From contig NZ_JAESVB010000008.1 in NCBI RefSeq assembly GCF_020618775.1, positions 1 through 64,000 of the forward strand: 64,000 nt of DNA. Direction: 5' to 3'. The notes below the pieces were generated by a model that saw only the letters and a list, made by a program, of their open reading frames with translations, had not been told where the DNA came from and did not search any database. This DNA is from Acidisoma silvae. Its GTDB lineage: Bacteria > Pseudomonadota > Alphaproteobacteria > Acetobacterales > Acetobacteraceae. Position numbers and translations under genes: made by a program. Shown here piece by piece: positions 8,742 to 18,073 of this stretch; the stretch's first letter is position 1; each line of letters opens with the position of its first letter.

Positions 8742-8762
8742 TTCATCCTACTATGGGATGAA
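8742..8762. promoter_or_regulatory. Candidate operator in divergent promoter region
   Basis: TTCATCC at 8742-8748 and GGATGAA at 8756-8762 form a perfect 7-bp inverted repeat with a 7-bp spacer. It sits in the 73-bp gap between the divergent SDR/GntR/ABC operon and the FAD oxidoreductase/M24 operon. Size and position suit a FadR-type GntR dimer, and the GntR gene at 7159-7926 is the obvious candidate. Assignment is inference. Confidence 0.4.
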
Positions 8763-8777
8763 CGGTCAAGGCATAAA

Positions 8778-10013
8778 ATGATCTTCGGGAGATTTGGTTT
8801 GACCGAACGTGCTGACGCCGTCGTCATCGGCTCCGGCGCCCTGGGTGGCAGTCTGGCCTATCTGCTGAGCCGCACGGGCCGTCGGGTTCTGCTGCTGGAT
8901 CGTCATGGCATCGCCAGCCAGACATCCCCCCGCGCGGCTGGGCTGAGCGCCGTTCTGCGGCCTGATGCGCTGATGACGCGGCTGGCGCGGCGTGGCGCGG
9001 CCCTGCTGGAAAACTTTGAGCCGGAAACGGGCATCGCCATCGGCCTTCATCGCAGCGGCAGCCTGAAGGTCGCGCGGTCACCTGCGCTCGCTGAGCAATT
9101 GCGCCAGGAGGTGGCGCGCGGTGCGGCGCTCGGCGTGCAGGCGGCTGTGATCGATGCGGCGACGGCCCGGCACCTCATGCCGCTGCTGCGGACGGATAGC
9201 GCGGCGGCAATCGCCCATTATCCGGAGGACATTTATCTCGATCCTGCGCTGTTCACGCGCGGCGTCTGCGAGGCAGCGCGCCGCGCCGGCTGCGTGTTAC
9301 GGCCCGGCACGCGGGTGGAGGAGATACTGGTCGAATCCGGCAAAGTGAGCGGCGTGCGCTGTTCCTCGGGTACCATCACGGCCCCTGTGATTATCGACGC
9401 TGCCGGCGCCTGGGCGCGGGCATTGGCGCGCAGCACGGCCTTGCCGATGGTCGCGGTGCGGCATCAGCTTCTGGTCACGCCGCCGCTTCAGGCCTCCCGC
9501 GCTGATCAGCCGGTCACGCGCATTCTGGACGCGAATGTCTATGTCAGGCCCTGCGACGGCGGCCTGATGCTGGGCGGCTACGAGGCGACGCCGCTGATCC
9601 TGGAGACCGTGCCGGACAGCGTCGATGAGATGCCGCTTGATATGACCGTGATGCGGGGCCTGGCCGACGCCGTCGCGGCGGAGTTTCCGGTCTTCGCGGA
9701 TTTGAGCGGTGCGAAACTGCGCGGCGGCATGCCGACAATGACGCTGGATGACGAACACCTGATCGGCCCGGTGCCTGGCGCCGAGGGATTGTTCGTCCTC
9801 GGGGGCTGCAATGTCGGTGGGTTGTCCACGGCGCTGGCTTTCGCGGAAGCGCTCATTGCCATCATTGAAGATCCGGATGCGGCCGCGGCGATAGCGCCGC
9901 TCCTGCCGGCCCGGTTCGCCGGGCAGACAGTAACCGAGGCGGCCCTGATAGATGCATGCCGCCTGCACTATGCCCAGCACTACTGGTCCGCGGCGGCTCG
10001 GGCAGCGATGTAG
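8778..10013 (+). CDS. FAD-dependent oxidoreductase (DAO/glycine oxidase family)
   Basis: About 411 residues with an N-terminal ADP-binding motif AVVIGSGALGGSLAY followed by LLDRHG, and a C-terminal FAD-contact segment GLFVLGGCNVGGLSTALAFAEAL. This is the D-amino-acid oxidase/sarcosine oxidase family, which oxidises secondary or primary amino acids. ATG 8778 gives a normal start; the frame is open further upstream but only across the divergent SDR. TTG 8799, with GGGAGA upstream, is an alternative. The M24 peptidase gene follows after 20 bp, so the pair probably releases and oxidises an amino-acid-like substrate. Confidence 0.85.
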   Translation: MIFGRFGLTERADAVVIGSGALGGSLAYLLSRTGRRVLLLDRHGIASQTSPRAAGLSAVLRPDALMTRLARRGAALLENFEPETGIAIGLHRSGSLKVARSPALAEQLRQEVARGAALGVQAAVIDAATARHLMPLLRTDSAAAIAHYPEDIYLDPALFTRGVCEAARRAGCVLRPGTRVEEILVESGKVSGVRCSSGTITAPVIIDAAGAWARALARSTALPMVAVRHQLLVTPPLQASRADQPVTRILDANVYVRPCDGGLMLGGYEATPLILETVPDSVDEMPLDMTVMRGLADAVAAEFPVFADLSGAKLRGGMPTMTLDDEHLIGPVPGAEGLFVLGGCNVGGLSTALAFAEALIAIIEDPDAAAAIAPLLPARFAGQTVTEAALIDACRLHYAQHYWSAAARAAM

Positions 10014-10033
10014 ACCGCGCGGAGGCAGGTCCG

Positions 10034-11155
10034 ATGGATGAGAGATTGTCCCGAACGGTAGCGGTCTTGCGTGAGCTCGGTGCCGATTGGGCGGTGCTGA
10101 CGGCACCTGAAAGTCTTGTTTATGCGCTTGGCTATGCGCCCGCCGTGGAAACCGGACCGTCACCCTTCGCAGCCGGCCCGGCGCTGGCGCTGGTCGGGCG
10201 TGACGGCGAGGCCGCTCTCATTCTGCCCGCAACGGAGGTGGCGGGACCGCGGGCAGGGCAGGTGTTCCGCTATGATAATTACGGTCTCCATCATGCCGAC
10301 CTGCCGCGTGGCGCCTTTGAAGCCGAATTTCAAAAGCTTCGCGGGCATATGCGGCCTTCGGGCCGCTTCGCGATAGACGGCGCCGCGCATAGTGCCTGGA
10401 TCGACGGGCTATTGCCGCCGGGCGAACGGATCGACCTGACAGCCGCGCTCCGCCGCCAACGCATGACCAAGACCGACGCTGAAGTGGCGGCGCTGACCCG
10501 TTGCGCGGAGCTGGCTGCCATCGGCCAGACCCGCATGATGGCGGCCGCGCGTCCTGGGATCAGCGAGCTCGCGCTTTTCGCGGCGATCCGGGAGGTTATG
10601 GAGCGTGAGGCGGGTGAGAGGCTGGCCGTGACCGGTGACCTGCTGAGCGGGCGCGCGCGAACCGCCGGCATGACCGGCTGGCCCGGCAAGCGCGTGCTCG
10701 GCCAAGGCGATGCCATTATCGCAGATATCGCGCCGCGCTTTGGCGGTTACTGGGGCGACAGCTGCGCGACGGTCGTTCTGGGGACACCAACGGAGGCGCA
10801 GCTCAGGGTGTTTGGCGCAGCACGCAATGCGCTTGACCTTGCTATCGCCGAAATCCGCCCGGGCATGACGGCTGGCGCTGCCCACCGTCTGGTTCGTGGC
10901 TGTGTGCAGGGTGCCGGTTTCGACTATCCGCACCATACTGGCCATTCCATCGGCACGGCCGTGCACGAGCATCCGCGTCTTTGCGATGACGAGACTACGG
11001 TTTTGCGGGCCGGCATGGTCTTGATGGTGGAGCCCGGTGCTTATGATCCCGCCATCGGCGGCGCGCGGACGGAATGGATGCTGCATGTGACGGAAACGGG
11101 TTGCCGGCCCCTCGCGCCATTTCCGCTGGTGGCAGCGGTCAATTCGGTCGAATAG
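10034..11155 (+). CDS. M24-family metallopeptidase (Xaa-Pro aminopeptidase/creatinase-like)
   Basis: A 373-residue protein with an N-terminal creatinase-like domain and a C-terminal pita-bread fold. The five metal ligands are visible: D231 and D242 (IIADIAPRFGGYWGDSC), H304 (HHTGHSIG), E333 (MVEPGAY) and E347 (ARTEWML). An intact dinuclear site argues for Xaa-Pro dipeptidase-type hydrolysis rather than creatinase, which lacks the metals. ATG 10034 follows GGAGGCAGG. It is co-transcribed with the FAD oxidoreductase. Its last 17 bp overlap the 3' end of the convergent LysR gene. Confidence 0.87.
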   Translation: MDERLSRTVAVLRELGADWAVLTAPESLVYALGYAPAVETGPSPFAAGPALALVGRDGEAALILPATEVAGPRAGQVFRYDNYGLHHADLPRGAFEAEFQKLRGHMRPSGRFAIDGAAHSAWIDGLLPPGERIDLTAALRRQRMTKTDAEVAALTRCAELAAIGQTRMMAAARPGISELALFAAIREVMEREAGERLAVTGDLLSGRARTAGMTGWPGKRVLGQGDAIIADIAPRFGGYWGDSCATVVLGTPTEAQLRVFGAARNALDLAIAEIRPGMTAGAAHRLVRGCVQGAGFDYPHHTGHSIGTAVHEHPRLCDDETTVLRAGMVLMVEPGAYDPAIGGARTEWMLHVTETGCRPLAPFPLVAAVNSVE

Positions 11156-12062
11156 CCGATCCTTGCCAGCCCCGGCGGGCGGCCAGGGTCGCGATAATCG
11201 TGAGCAAAGCCGCAAGGGCGGGCGATTGGTCCTTAACGCGATAGCGGATCAATAGTGGCACGGTCGCTTTCTCTCGTATCGGGGCGAAGCGGATGTCTGG
11301 CCGCGCCAGGGCCGTGACCGAGGCGGGAACCACGCAGGCGCCGCTGCCGGCGGCCACCATCACCAAAGCGGTCTGCATTTCCTGGACTTCCCGCACGATT
11401 GCAGGCACTGCGCCATATTGGGCGAAAGCGGACAGAACCACGTCAGCATAGCTGGGTCGGGGGTCACGGGGAAAAACGATGACCGGCATCGCCGCGATCG
11501 CCGCAAGCGGGATATTGCCTTGGGCGGATAGCAGCGGATCGTCCTGTTGAAGGGCTACGGCCAAAGGCTCGTCGTGCAAGACGTGATGCTGAAGTTCCGG
11601 GTCTTCGATCTGAATACGGTCGAAACCGATGTTGATCCGCCCATCTCGCAAAGCGGCGGCCTGTCTCGGCGCGTCCATTTCCGCCAGGGTAACGTCGAGA
11701 TCGGGAAAAGCCTCACGCAAGGCGCGGATCATCTCGACCAGCCCGGCATACAGGGTTGATGGAACCACGCCGAGCACGAAACGAGGATTGCTGGACGCGA
11801 TGGATCGCCGCATCGTCGTTTCCAGCTGATCCATGCGGGACACCACTTGCTGCGCCTGCTCAAACATGAGCTGCCCGGCCGGTGTCAGTACCAAGGGACG
11901 GCTGTCGCGCAGGAATAAGGGAGCGCCTAATTGCGCCTCCAATTCCTGGATGCGCTTGCTCAGCGGCGGCTGCGCCATATTCAGCCGCGCGGCGCCACGC
12001 GTGAAGCTGCGCTCCGTCGCGACGGCCAGAAAATACTTCAGGGAGCGGATATCGAGATTCAT
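11139..12062 (-). CDS. LysR-family transcriptional regulator
   Basis: A 307-residue LTTR. The N-terminal winged helix is complete (LKYFLAVATERSFTRGAARL, then PPLSKRIQELEAQLG and LTPAG). A periplasmic-binding-like effector domain follows from about residue 90. It is divergent from the FUSC transporter gene at 12349, the usual arrangement for an LTTR controlling its neighbour. The 286-bp gap contains a perfect inverted repeat (12161-12183). The gene overlaps the M24 peptidase gene tail to tail. Confidence 0.88.
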   Translation of the reverse strand: MNLDIRSLKYFLAVATERSFTRGAARLNMAQPPLSKRIQELEAQLGAPLFLRDSRPLVLTPAGQLMFEQAQQVVSRMDQLETTMRRSIASSNPRFVLGVVPSTLYAGLVEMIRALREAFPDLDVTLAEMDAPRQAAALRDGRINIGFDRIQIEDPELQHHVLHDEPLAVALQQDDPLLSAQGNIPLAAIAAMPVIVFPRDPRPSYADVVLSAFAQYGAVPAIVREVQEMQTALVMVAAGSGACVVPASVTALARPDIRFAPIREKATVPLLIRYRVKDQSPALAALLTIIATLAARRGWQGSAIRPN

Positions 12063-12160
12063 ACTACTTAGATATAAACAGCATATGATGGTTTCGCTCG
12101 ACCCTGGAATGTTCTGCGGTCTTTGATTTTATGAGTGAGCTTATGAGCTTCCACAAGGTG

Positions 12161-12183
12161 AATTATACCATTTTGGTATAATT
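12161..12183. promoter_or_regulatory. Perfect 10-bp inverted repeat, candidate operator
   Basis: AATTATACCA at 12161-12170 and TGGTATAATT at 12174-12183 are exact reverse complements around TTT. It is AT-rich against a GC-rich background and sits midway between lysR and the FUSC gene, so it probably binds a dimeric regulator. The TATACCA/TGGTATA half-sites resemble GntR-type operators as much as the LTTR T-N11-A box, so the cognate protein is uncertain. Confidence 0.55.
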
Positions 12184-12348
12184 TTTGATTGATTTGGTTC
12201 TTCCATTCCCCTCCCGTCCACGGCAATCCGATGGCTTGGGATTGGCCCGCAGGGCCGGCTGAGCGAATGGGACCACCAGAATGCCTTTTCCCGCGGGGTT
12301 GGCGCTGCCGGGGCATAGGATTGGCGTGCAAAGGCTGAGCAGCAGGCA

Positions 12349-14508
12349 ATGATGGGCCGATCGCTCAGGGCTATTTTGCCCCTTTCGGACATTGTCTTTT
12401 CCGCGAAGACTTTTGTGGCAGCAATGGGGGCCTATTACATCGCTTTGTCGAGCGATATGGATCGCCCCTACTGGGCAGTCATCACGGCCTATATTGTTTC
12501 TCAGCCTTTGGCCGGAGCCGTAAGGTCAAAGGCGGCTTTTCGCATGGCCGGGACGGTGATCGGGGCGGCGGTCGCGATTATTGTGATAGCGAATTTCGCA
12601 GACGCACAGGCGCTTCTCACACTAGCCTTGGCATTATGGGTCGGGCTTTGCACCTATATCGGAATACTCGATCGCACGCCGCGGTCTTACTTGTTTTTGC
12701 TTGCCGGCTATTCTGCGGTCATCATCGCCATTCCGGCCGCTGCCGCACCTGACACAACTTATGCGACGGCCAGCTTGCGGGTGCAGGAGATCGTCGTCGG
12801 TATCCTCTGTGCCACAGTCACGCATAGCGTGTTTTTTCCGCGCTCGGTGACCGCGTATATTCATCGCCGAGCCGAAGCTGTTCTTCAGGACGCCCGTCGT
12901 TGGTCGCATGGCGCGCTGGGGCGACCGCTCCGGGACATGGGGGCGACACCGGCCATGACCGTAGGAAAAGCGCATAATCGCGATCGCCGCAGGTTGGCAA
13001 TCGACATTCATGAATTGCATCTTCTTTCGGTGCATCTTCCCTTTGATACACAGATACCGACCTGGCCTATCGACGTGCTGCGGAAATTTCAGGACCAGAT
13101 ATCGCGTACTTTGCTTTTAGCAGCGACGACTGAGGCGCGGATCGCCCAGTTAAGCAGCATGGGCAAATTAACAGCCGAGATTGCCGATCTGATAGACAGC
13201 ACAAATGCGTGGTTGGATGATCCGCAGACAGACAGTGACGCTCAAAAGAAGGCAGAGGTTTTGATCGCACGGGCGCGATCGCTCGAGCCCTCTTGTAAAG
13301 AGCGCGTGCCTCCGGGATGGGAGGACATTCTTAATATCGATATATTGGGTCGGCTTGCTGCGCTTGTCCGGGCCCATGCGATGGGACATCAGCTTGGGCA
13401 GTTGATGCAGAGCAATAGCCCGCCGGGCTCCGACATTATGCGCGTGACACTGTCTAAATCTCCGCCGCGACCCTTGCACCGTGACCACGCCGGTGCGTTA
13501 CGCGCTGCGCTGGCAACGTTTCTGACGGTGGCTGTGGGCACAATCTTCTGGATAGGCACGTCCTGGCCCGACGGCGCGAATGCGGTCGTGATCGGGACGA
13601 TTGTATGTGCGCTATTCAGCACCAGTGATGATCCGGCACCTGTTGCGCGCCGGGTCTTGTGGGGGACGGGCCTGTCCATACCGGTCTGTGGCATCTACGC
13701 ATTGGGAATACTGCCGGCGGTTCACGGCTTCCTGCCGCTCGTGATGGTATTGGCGCCGTTTTTCTTGACGATCGGCTTTCTTCTGCCGCGCCCTCGCTGG
13801 GCGGCCAGCGCCATCGGTATGCTGCTGACGACACCGGGCCTTATCGCCCTGGATGATCGCTACTCAAGTTCCTTTGATGGTTTTGCCAATGCGGCACTGG
13901 CGCAATTCATTGGCACCATGCTTGCTGTCGCCATGCTGTCATTGGTGCGTCCGGTCGGTCAGGAAAAATCGGCATGGCGCGTCAGGCAAATCTGCCAGAG
14001 AGAGTTGAAGCGCCGCTTGGCCTCCGCTCAAGAACCCGACAGTTCCGCCTGGATTGCGCGCATGACGGACCGGATGGGACTTTTGGCGCCTGCGGTCAGC
14101 GAAAGTCGAGCCATGGACGATATGCTGACAACGACTTGTCTGGGCTTGGCAATCGATGAGTTAAATCGCTTTCGCATAACTGCGCGTGGACGCGACGCCG
14201 CTATCGTCTCACTGGTATTGAAGCGTCTGGACGGCCAGCTTGTCAGGCACGCTATCGATATTTTTCAGAGTACAAAAATAAAAAAGCCGGGACCAGGCAA
14301 TGCGGAATTTTTGCGCGCCCTTGATATGGCGCTTCGCCAACTCGGCCGGCAAGTGACGCAGCCAAGTTATAAATCCGCCTTGCTTGCTCTCGCAGATTTG
14401 CGCCTGATAGTGGCGCCGCAGGAATCTCCGCCGCTTATGCGTTGGGATAGGACGTCTCATTGGGTGCGTGGGGTTGCGGTTGTCCAGCAACAGGCCAGTT
14501 CAGATTGA
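12349..14508 (+). CDS. FUSC-family inner membrane transporter (aromatic acid efflux/YccS-like)
   Basis: A 719-residue protein with the duplicated FUSC layout. An N-terminal bundle of membrane helices (about residues 15-165, including YWAVITAYIVSQPLAGA) is followed by a soluble helical region to about 385. A second membrane bundle (about 385-530) and a cytoplasmic C-terminal domain complete it. Family members such as AaeB, PET-type and YccS proteins export aromatic carboxylic acids or other toxic organics. ATG 12349 is followed by ATG 12352; the ribosome binding site is weak. Regulation by the divergent LysR protein is likely. Confidence 0.85.
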   Translation: MMGRSLRAILPLSDIVFSAKTFVAAMGAYYIALSSDMDRPYWAVITAYIVSQPLAGAVRSKAAFRMAGTVIGAAVAIIVIANFADAQALLTLALALWVGLCTYIGILDRTPRSYLFLLAGYSAVIIAIPAAAAPDTTYATASLRVQEIVVGILCATVTHSVFFPRSVTAYIHRRAEAVLQDARRWSHGALGRPLRDMGATPAMTVGKAHNRDRRRLAIDIHELHLLSVHLPFDTQIPTWPIDVLRKFQDQISRTLLLAATTEARIAQLSSMGKLTAEIADLIDSTNAWLDDPQTDSDAQKKAEVLIARARSLEPSCKERVPPGWEDILNIDILGRLAALVRAHAMGHQLGQLMQSNSPPGSDIMRVTLSKSPPRPLHRDHAGALRAALATFLTVAVGTIFWIGTSWPDGANAVVIGTIVCALFSTSDDPAPVARRVLWGTGLSIPVCGIYALGILPAVHGFLPLVMVLAPFFLTIGFLLPRPRWAASAIGMLLTTPGLIALDDRYSSSFDGFANAALAQFIGTMLAVAMLSLVRPVGQEKSAWRVRQICQRELKRRLASAQEPDSSAWIARMTDRMGLLAPAVSESRAMDDMLTTTCLGLAIDELNRFRITARGRDAAIVSLVLKRLDGQLVRHAIDIFQSTKIKKPGPGNAEFLRALDMALRQLGRQVTQPSYKSALLALADLRLIVAPQESPPLMRWDRTSHWVRGVAVVQQQASSD

Positions 14509-14609
14509 ACGGGCTATGCGTTTTCTGCGTAAGGTCAGGGTAGTCCCGCGTGAGATAGAGCAGCCACTGGTGGTTCCGGTTGTGGACCCGCCCCGGAGAG
14601 AGCGAAGCG

Positions 14610-15533
14610 ATGCAGGCATTGGCCGCCGACGACACGCGGCAGAGAACGGTGCAGGGCATTCTCCTCTCCTTTCTCGGTTACGTTGTTTATGCCTTGAGCG
14701 ATGCCTCCGTCAGGCTGCTGCACGGCGCGCTGCCGGCCTTCGAAGTGGTCTTCTTCGGCTCCCTGCTCGGCCTGCTGGCGGTGCCCTTCGTGCGGGGGGA
14801 GGGGGATCGCTGGCGGGATCTGTTCACCTGCCGGGATCGCCGCATGTGGGCCATTCGGGCATTGGCCGCCGTCGTTGGCGCGGTCTGCTCGGTCGTCGCC
14901 TTCACGCAGCTGCCCATGGCCGAAGCCTTCGCGCTCCTGTTCCTGCTGCCGGCCTTCGTGACGATCCTATCGGTGATTTTCCTGAAAGAGCCAGTGGGCT
15001 GGCGCCGCTGGTCCGCCGTCATCATGGGTTTCGCCGGCGTGCTGATCGTGCTGCGGCCAGGCTTTCACGCCCTTAAGCTTGGACATTTCGCGGCCATCGG
15101 CGGTGGCTTTGCCGGCGCGGTGACAGTCGTGCTGCTGCGCCATCTGGGCAATTCCGAGAAGCGCATTTCGCTCTATGGCGCTGGGCTGATCGGTCCGCTG
15201 GTCGCTGGATTGGTGCTCAGCCTGCCGCATTTCGTGATGCCGACGCCGCGCGACCTGATCTTCATCACGTCTTACGGGCTGCTGGGCGCGGCCGGCAATG
15301 TGCTGATGATCCTATGCGGCCGCATGGCGCCGGCCAGCGTCGTCGCACCCACGCAATATAGCCAGATGCTGTGGGGCATCGGCCTGGGCTACGGGCTGTT
15401 CGGCGACAAGCTGGACGGGGTGATGATCCTCGGCGCCGTCGTCATCATCGGCGCCGGGCTCATCACGTTCCTGCGGGAAAAGGTCAAACAGCCCAAGGCC
15501 GCTGCTCAGCACCCCACGGTTCATCCGCAATAG
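14610..15533 (+). CDS. EamA-family (DMT) transporter
   Basis: A 307-residue drug/metabolite transporter with ten predicted membrane helices in two EamA repeats (first about residues 15-140, second about 155-295). The QLPMAEAFALLFLLPAF and FLKEP segments are typical of the family. ATG 14610 has GGAGAG ten bases upstream; a TTG at 14580 in frame is less likely. It ends nine bases from the convergent aminotransferase gene. Probable exporter of amino acids or metabolites; specificity unknown. Confidence 0.86.
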   Translation: MQALAADDTRQRTVQGILLSFLGYVVYALSDASVRLLHGALPAFEVVFFGSLLGLLAVPFVRGEGDRWRDLFTCRDRRMWAIRALAAVVGAVCSVVAFTQLPMAEAFALLFLLPAFVTILSVIFLKEPVGWRRWSAVIMGFAGVLIVLRPGFHALKLGHFAAIGGGFAGAVTVVLLRHLGNSEKRISLYGAGLIGPLVAGLVLSLPHFVMPTPRDLIFITSYGLLGAAGNVLMILCGRMAPASVVAPTQYSQMLWGIGLGYGLFGDKLDGVMILGAVVIIGAGLITFLREKVKQPKAAAQHPTVHPQ

Positions 15534-15542
15534 GCCGAAGCG

Positions 15543-16790
15543 TCAGGCGGCCTGGGCCAGCTCCGCCGCCGCCGCGTCAAAACTGTCGCCGAGTTCGGCA
15601 ACGGCTTTGGGCAGATGCGCGAAGGACAGATACACGCGCCCATAGGGGGAGGGCATGACCAACGCATCATGGCGGCGCATGGCCTTATGCAGCGCCAGCG
15701 TCAGGTCCGGCCGCGCGACACGGGCGGCATCGCCATAGCTTTGCGGCGCCTGATCCGTGAACCAGAGCGTGAAGACGTCGTTCAGTCCGGTGGTGACGGC
15801 GGCCATGCCAAGACCGTTGAACCGCGCCTCGATCCTGGTGCGGAGCCCGGCACCGGCCGCCAGCAATGCCGGATAATCGGCCGTCTTCAAGGCCTCCATC
15901 GTGGCGATGACGCCGGCGCAGGCGATGGGATTGCCGCTATAGGTGCCGGCACGGATGGCGCGGCCGTCCGTCAATGCTTCCATGACAGCAGGCTTGCCGA
16001 GGACACCGGCCACGGCGATGCCGCTGCCGATGGCCTTGCCCACGGTCGCCATGTCCGGGTCCAGACCCATCGTATGGGACGTCAGCCCGGCATGGAGCCG
16101 GAAGCCTGTCAGAACCTCATCCATGATGAACAGGGCACCGTGGCGGCGGGCAGTTTCCTGTAGATGGGCGAGGTAGCCGGGTGCAGGCAGGATGCAGCCG
16201 GCATTGGCCAGCACGGGCTCGGCGATGACGCAAGCGATATCGGGGTAATCCCGGAACAGCGCCTCGGTATCGGCCTTGTCGTTATAGCGCAGCAGCACGA
16301 TGTCGCCCTGCTCCGGGCGGCTGTTGCGGGCGAGGTCGGCTTCGGGCGTGCCGGCATTGCCGAAGGCGATTTCATCATACCAGCCGTCATAGCCGGCGGC
16401 GATTTTGGCGACGCGGCGGCGGCCGGTGACGGCGCGGGCGATGCGGCAGGCAAGATGCACGGCTTCGCTGCCGCTATTGGTGAAGACGACCTGGCTCAGC
16501 GCGCCGGTCTGGGCGGCCAGCGCGGCGGCGGCGGCTTCCTCGCGGGCATGGCCGAAAGCCGGCAGCGGTCCGTCGCGCAAAGCCTTTTCGACGGCGGCGA
16601 TCACGCCCTCCGGCGCATGGCCCAGAATGGTGCCGCCGAAGCCTAACGCCGTATCGACATAGCGGCGGCCGGCATCATCCCACAGATAGGCGCCGGCGCT
16701 GCGGTCGATCTGCAAGGCCGCCCCGTCCAGCAGGGGAAGGGCGCGGCCGGCACTGGAAATGCCGCCGACAAGGGCAGTGGAAGACGTCAC
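15543..16790 (-). CDS. Class III pyridoxal-phosphate aminotransferase (glutamate-1-semialdehyde aminomutase-like)
   Basis: A 415-residue fold-type I PLP enzyme. NSGSEAVHLACRIAR binds the cofactor phosphate, D224 in MDEVLTGFR contacts the pyridine nitrogen, and K252 in TVGKAIGSG forms the Schiff base. The sequence resembles the GSA aminomutase branch, but its position at the end of a TRAP operon argues for a catabolic omega- or beta-amino acid transaminase. GTG 16790 overlaps the stop of the DctM gene (GTGA); the frame runs open to 16901 inside that gene. Confidence 0.86.
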   Translation of the reverse strand: MTSSTALVGGISSAGRALPLLDGAALQIDRSAGAYLWDDAGRRYVDTALGFGGTILGHAPEGVIAAVEKALRDGPLPAFGHAREEAAAAALAAQTGALSQVVFTNSGSEAVHLACRIARAVTGRRRVAKIAAGYDGWYDEIAFGNAGTPEADLARNSRPEQGDIVLLRYNDKADTEALFRDYPDIACVIAEPVLANAGCILPAPGYLAHLQETARRHGALFIMDEVLTGFRLHAGLTSHTMGLDPDMATVGKAIGSGIAVAGVLGKPAVMEALTDGRAIRAGTYSGNPIACAGVIATMEALKTADYPALLAAGAGLRTRIEARFNGLGMAAVTTGLNDVFTLWFTDQAPQSYGDAARVARPDLTLALHKAMRRHDALVMPSPYGRVYLSFAHLPKAVAELGDSFDAAAAELAQAA

Positions 16791-18073
16791 AGTCCGAATA
16801 CTCCGGGAAGCCATTGCGTGATCGCAGGGATTGCCACGAGCACGACGACGCAGAGGATGGCGGCGATCCAGAAAGGCACCAGGCGTCGGGACACCGACCA
16901 CATGTCGATGCGGGCTACGTTGCAGACAACAAAGATATTCGTGCCGATGGGCGGGGTGAAAAGCCCGATGCCGAGCGTCACGATGAAGAGCAGGCCGACC
17001 TGATAGGGGCCAAAGCCGGCGGCCTGCGCGATGGGCGTCAGGATCGGGCCGAGGATGACGAGCGCCGGGCCAAGGTCGATCCAGAAGCCCACGACCTTCA
17101 GCACCAGAAGAACGAGCGCGATGGTCTCATAAGGGCCGGTATGCAGTCCGGTGATCCAGCCGGCCGCCATCATCGGCACCTGTTCGATGGTCAGGATCCA
17201 GGCGAAGGGGGTGGCCACCGCCATGATCATCATGATCGCACCCGTGGTCGACAGCGCTTCCAATGCGATGCCGGGCAGATCCCGCCAGGACAGTTCGCGA
17301 TAAACCAGGAAGCCGACGAGAAGCGCGTAGACGAGCGCGAGGGCAGCCGCTTCCGTCGCGGTCGCGATGCCACCGACGATGGCGCCGATGACCAGCAGCG
17401 GCATCAGGAGTGCCGGCAGGGCGCGCAGCGTATCGCGCGAGAAGCTGACGATCGTGGGCCGGCGTTCGGAGCGCTGGAAGCCCTGCCGCGCACCGACCAG
17501 ATAGGCGACCAGCATGAAGGCCGCGCAGACCAGAAGGCCCGGCAGGATGCCAGCCACGAACAATCCGCCAATCGAAGTATTGGTGATGACGCCATACAGG
17601 ATGAGGATGACGCTGGGCGGCACGATCATGCCGAGCGTGCCCGAGGCCGCCGTGACAGCCGCCGAGAAATCGCGCGGATAGCCGCGCTTTTCCATGGCCG
17701 GAATCATGATGGCGGCGACCGCGCCGGTATCGGCCGTGGCGGATCCGCTGATACCGCCATAGACAAGCGCCGTCGCGACATTGACGAGGCCGAGGCCACC
17801 CGGCACGCGGCCGAAGACGTCTTCCGCGACGCCGACGATGCGATGCGTGAGGCCGCCCTTGTTCATCACCCCGCCCGCCAGCAGGAACAGCGGAATGGCG
17901 GAGAGCGTGATGGAATCAGCGCCATGCAGCACCTGCTGCGACAGCCAGGCGATGGGCAGGCCGATGCCGCCGAAGGTCGTCGTCAGGATGACGGCTGCGG
18001 CCATCGCCCAGACGACCGGAATGCCGAGCAGCAGCAGAAGAATGAAACTGCCGATGAGAAGGCCGGTAATCAT
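16787..18073 (-). CDS. TRAP transporter large permease (DctM family)
   Basis: A 428-residue membrane protein of about twelve helices. Features include NKGGLTHRIVGVAEDVFGR, a GGISGSATADTGAVAAIMIPAM segment and the second-half repeat ending in GLFTPPIGTNIFV, characteristic of DctM/SiaM large subunits. It forms the Na+-coupled permease with the small subunit upstream. ATG 18073 overlaps that subunit's stop (ATGA). Confidence 0.92.
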   Translation of the reverse strand: MITGLLIGSFILLLLLGIPVVWAMAAAVILTTTFGGIGLPIAWLSQQVLHGADSITLSAIPLFLLAGGVMNKGGLTHRIVGVAEDVFGRVPGGLGLVNVATALVYGGISGSATADTGAVAAIMIPAMEKRGYPRDFSAAVTAASGTLGMIVPPSVILILYGVITNTSIGGLFVAGILPGLLVCAAFMLVAYLVGARQGFQRSERRPTIVSFSRDTLRALPALLMPLLVIGAIVGGIATATEAAALALVYALLVGFLVYRELSWRDLPGIALEALSTTGAIMMIMAVATPFAWILTIEQVPMMAAGWITGLHTGPYETIALVLLVLKVVGFWIDLGPALVILGPILTPIAQAAGFGPYQVGLLFIVTLGIGLFTPPIGTNIFVVCNVARIDMWSVSRRLVPFWIAAILCVVVLVAIPAITQWLPGVFGL

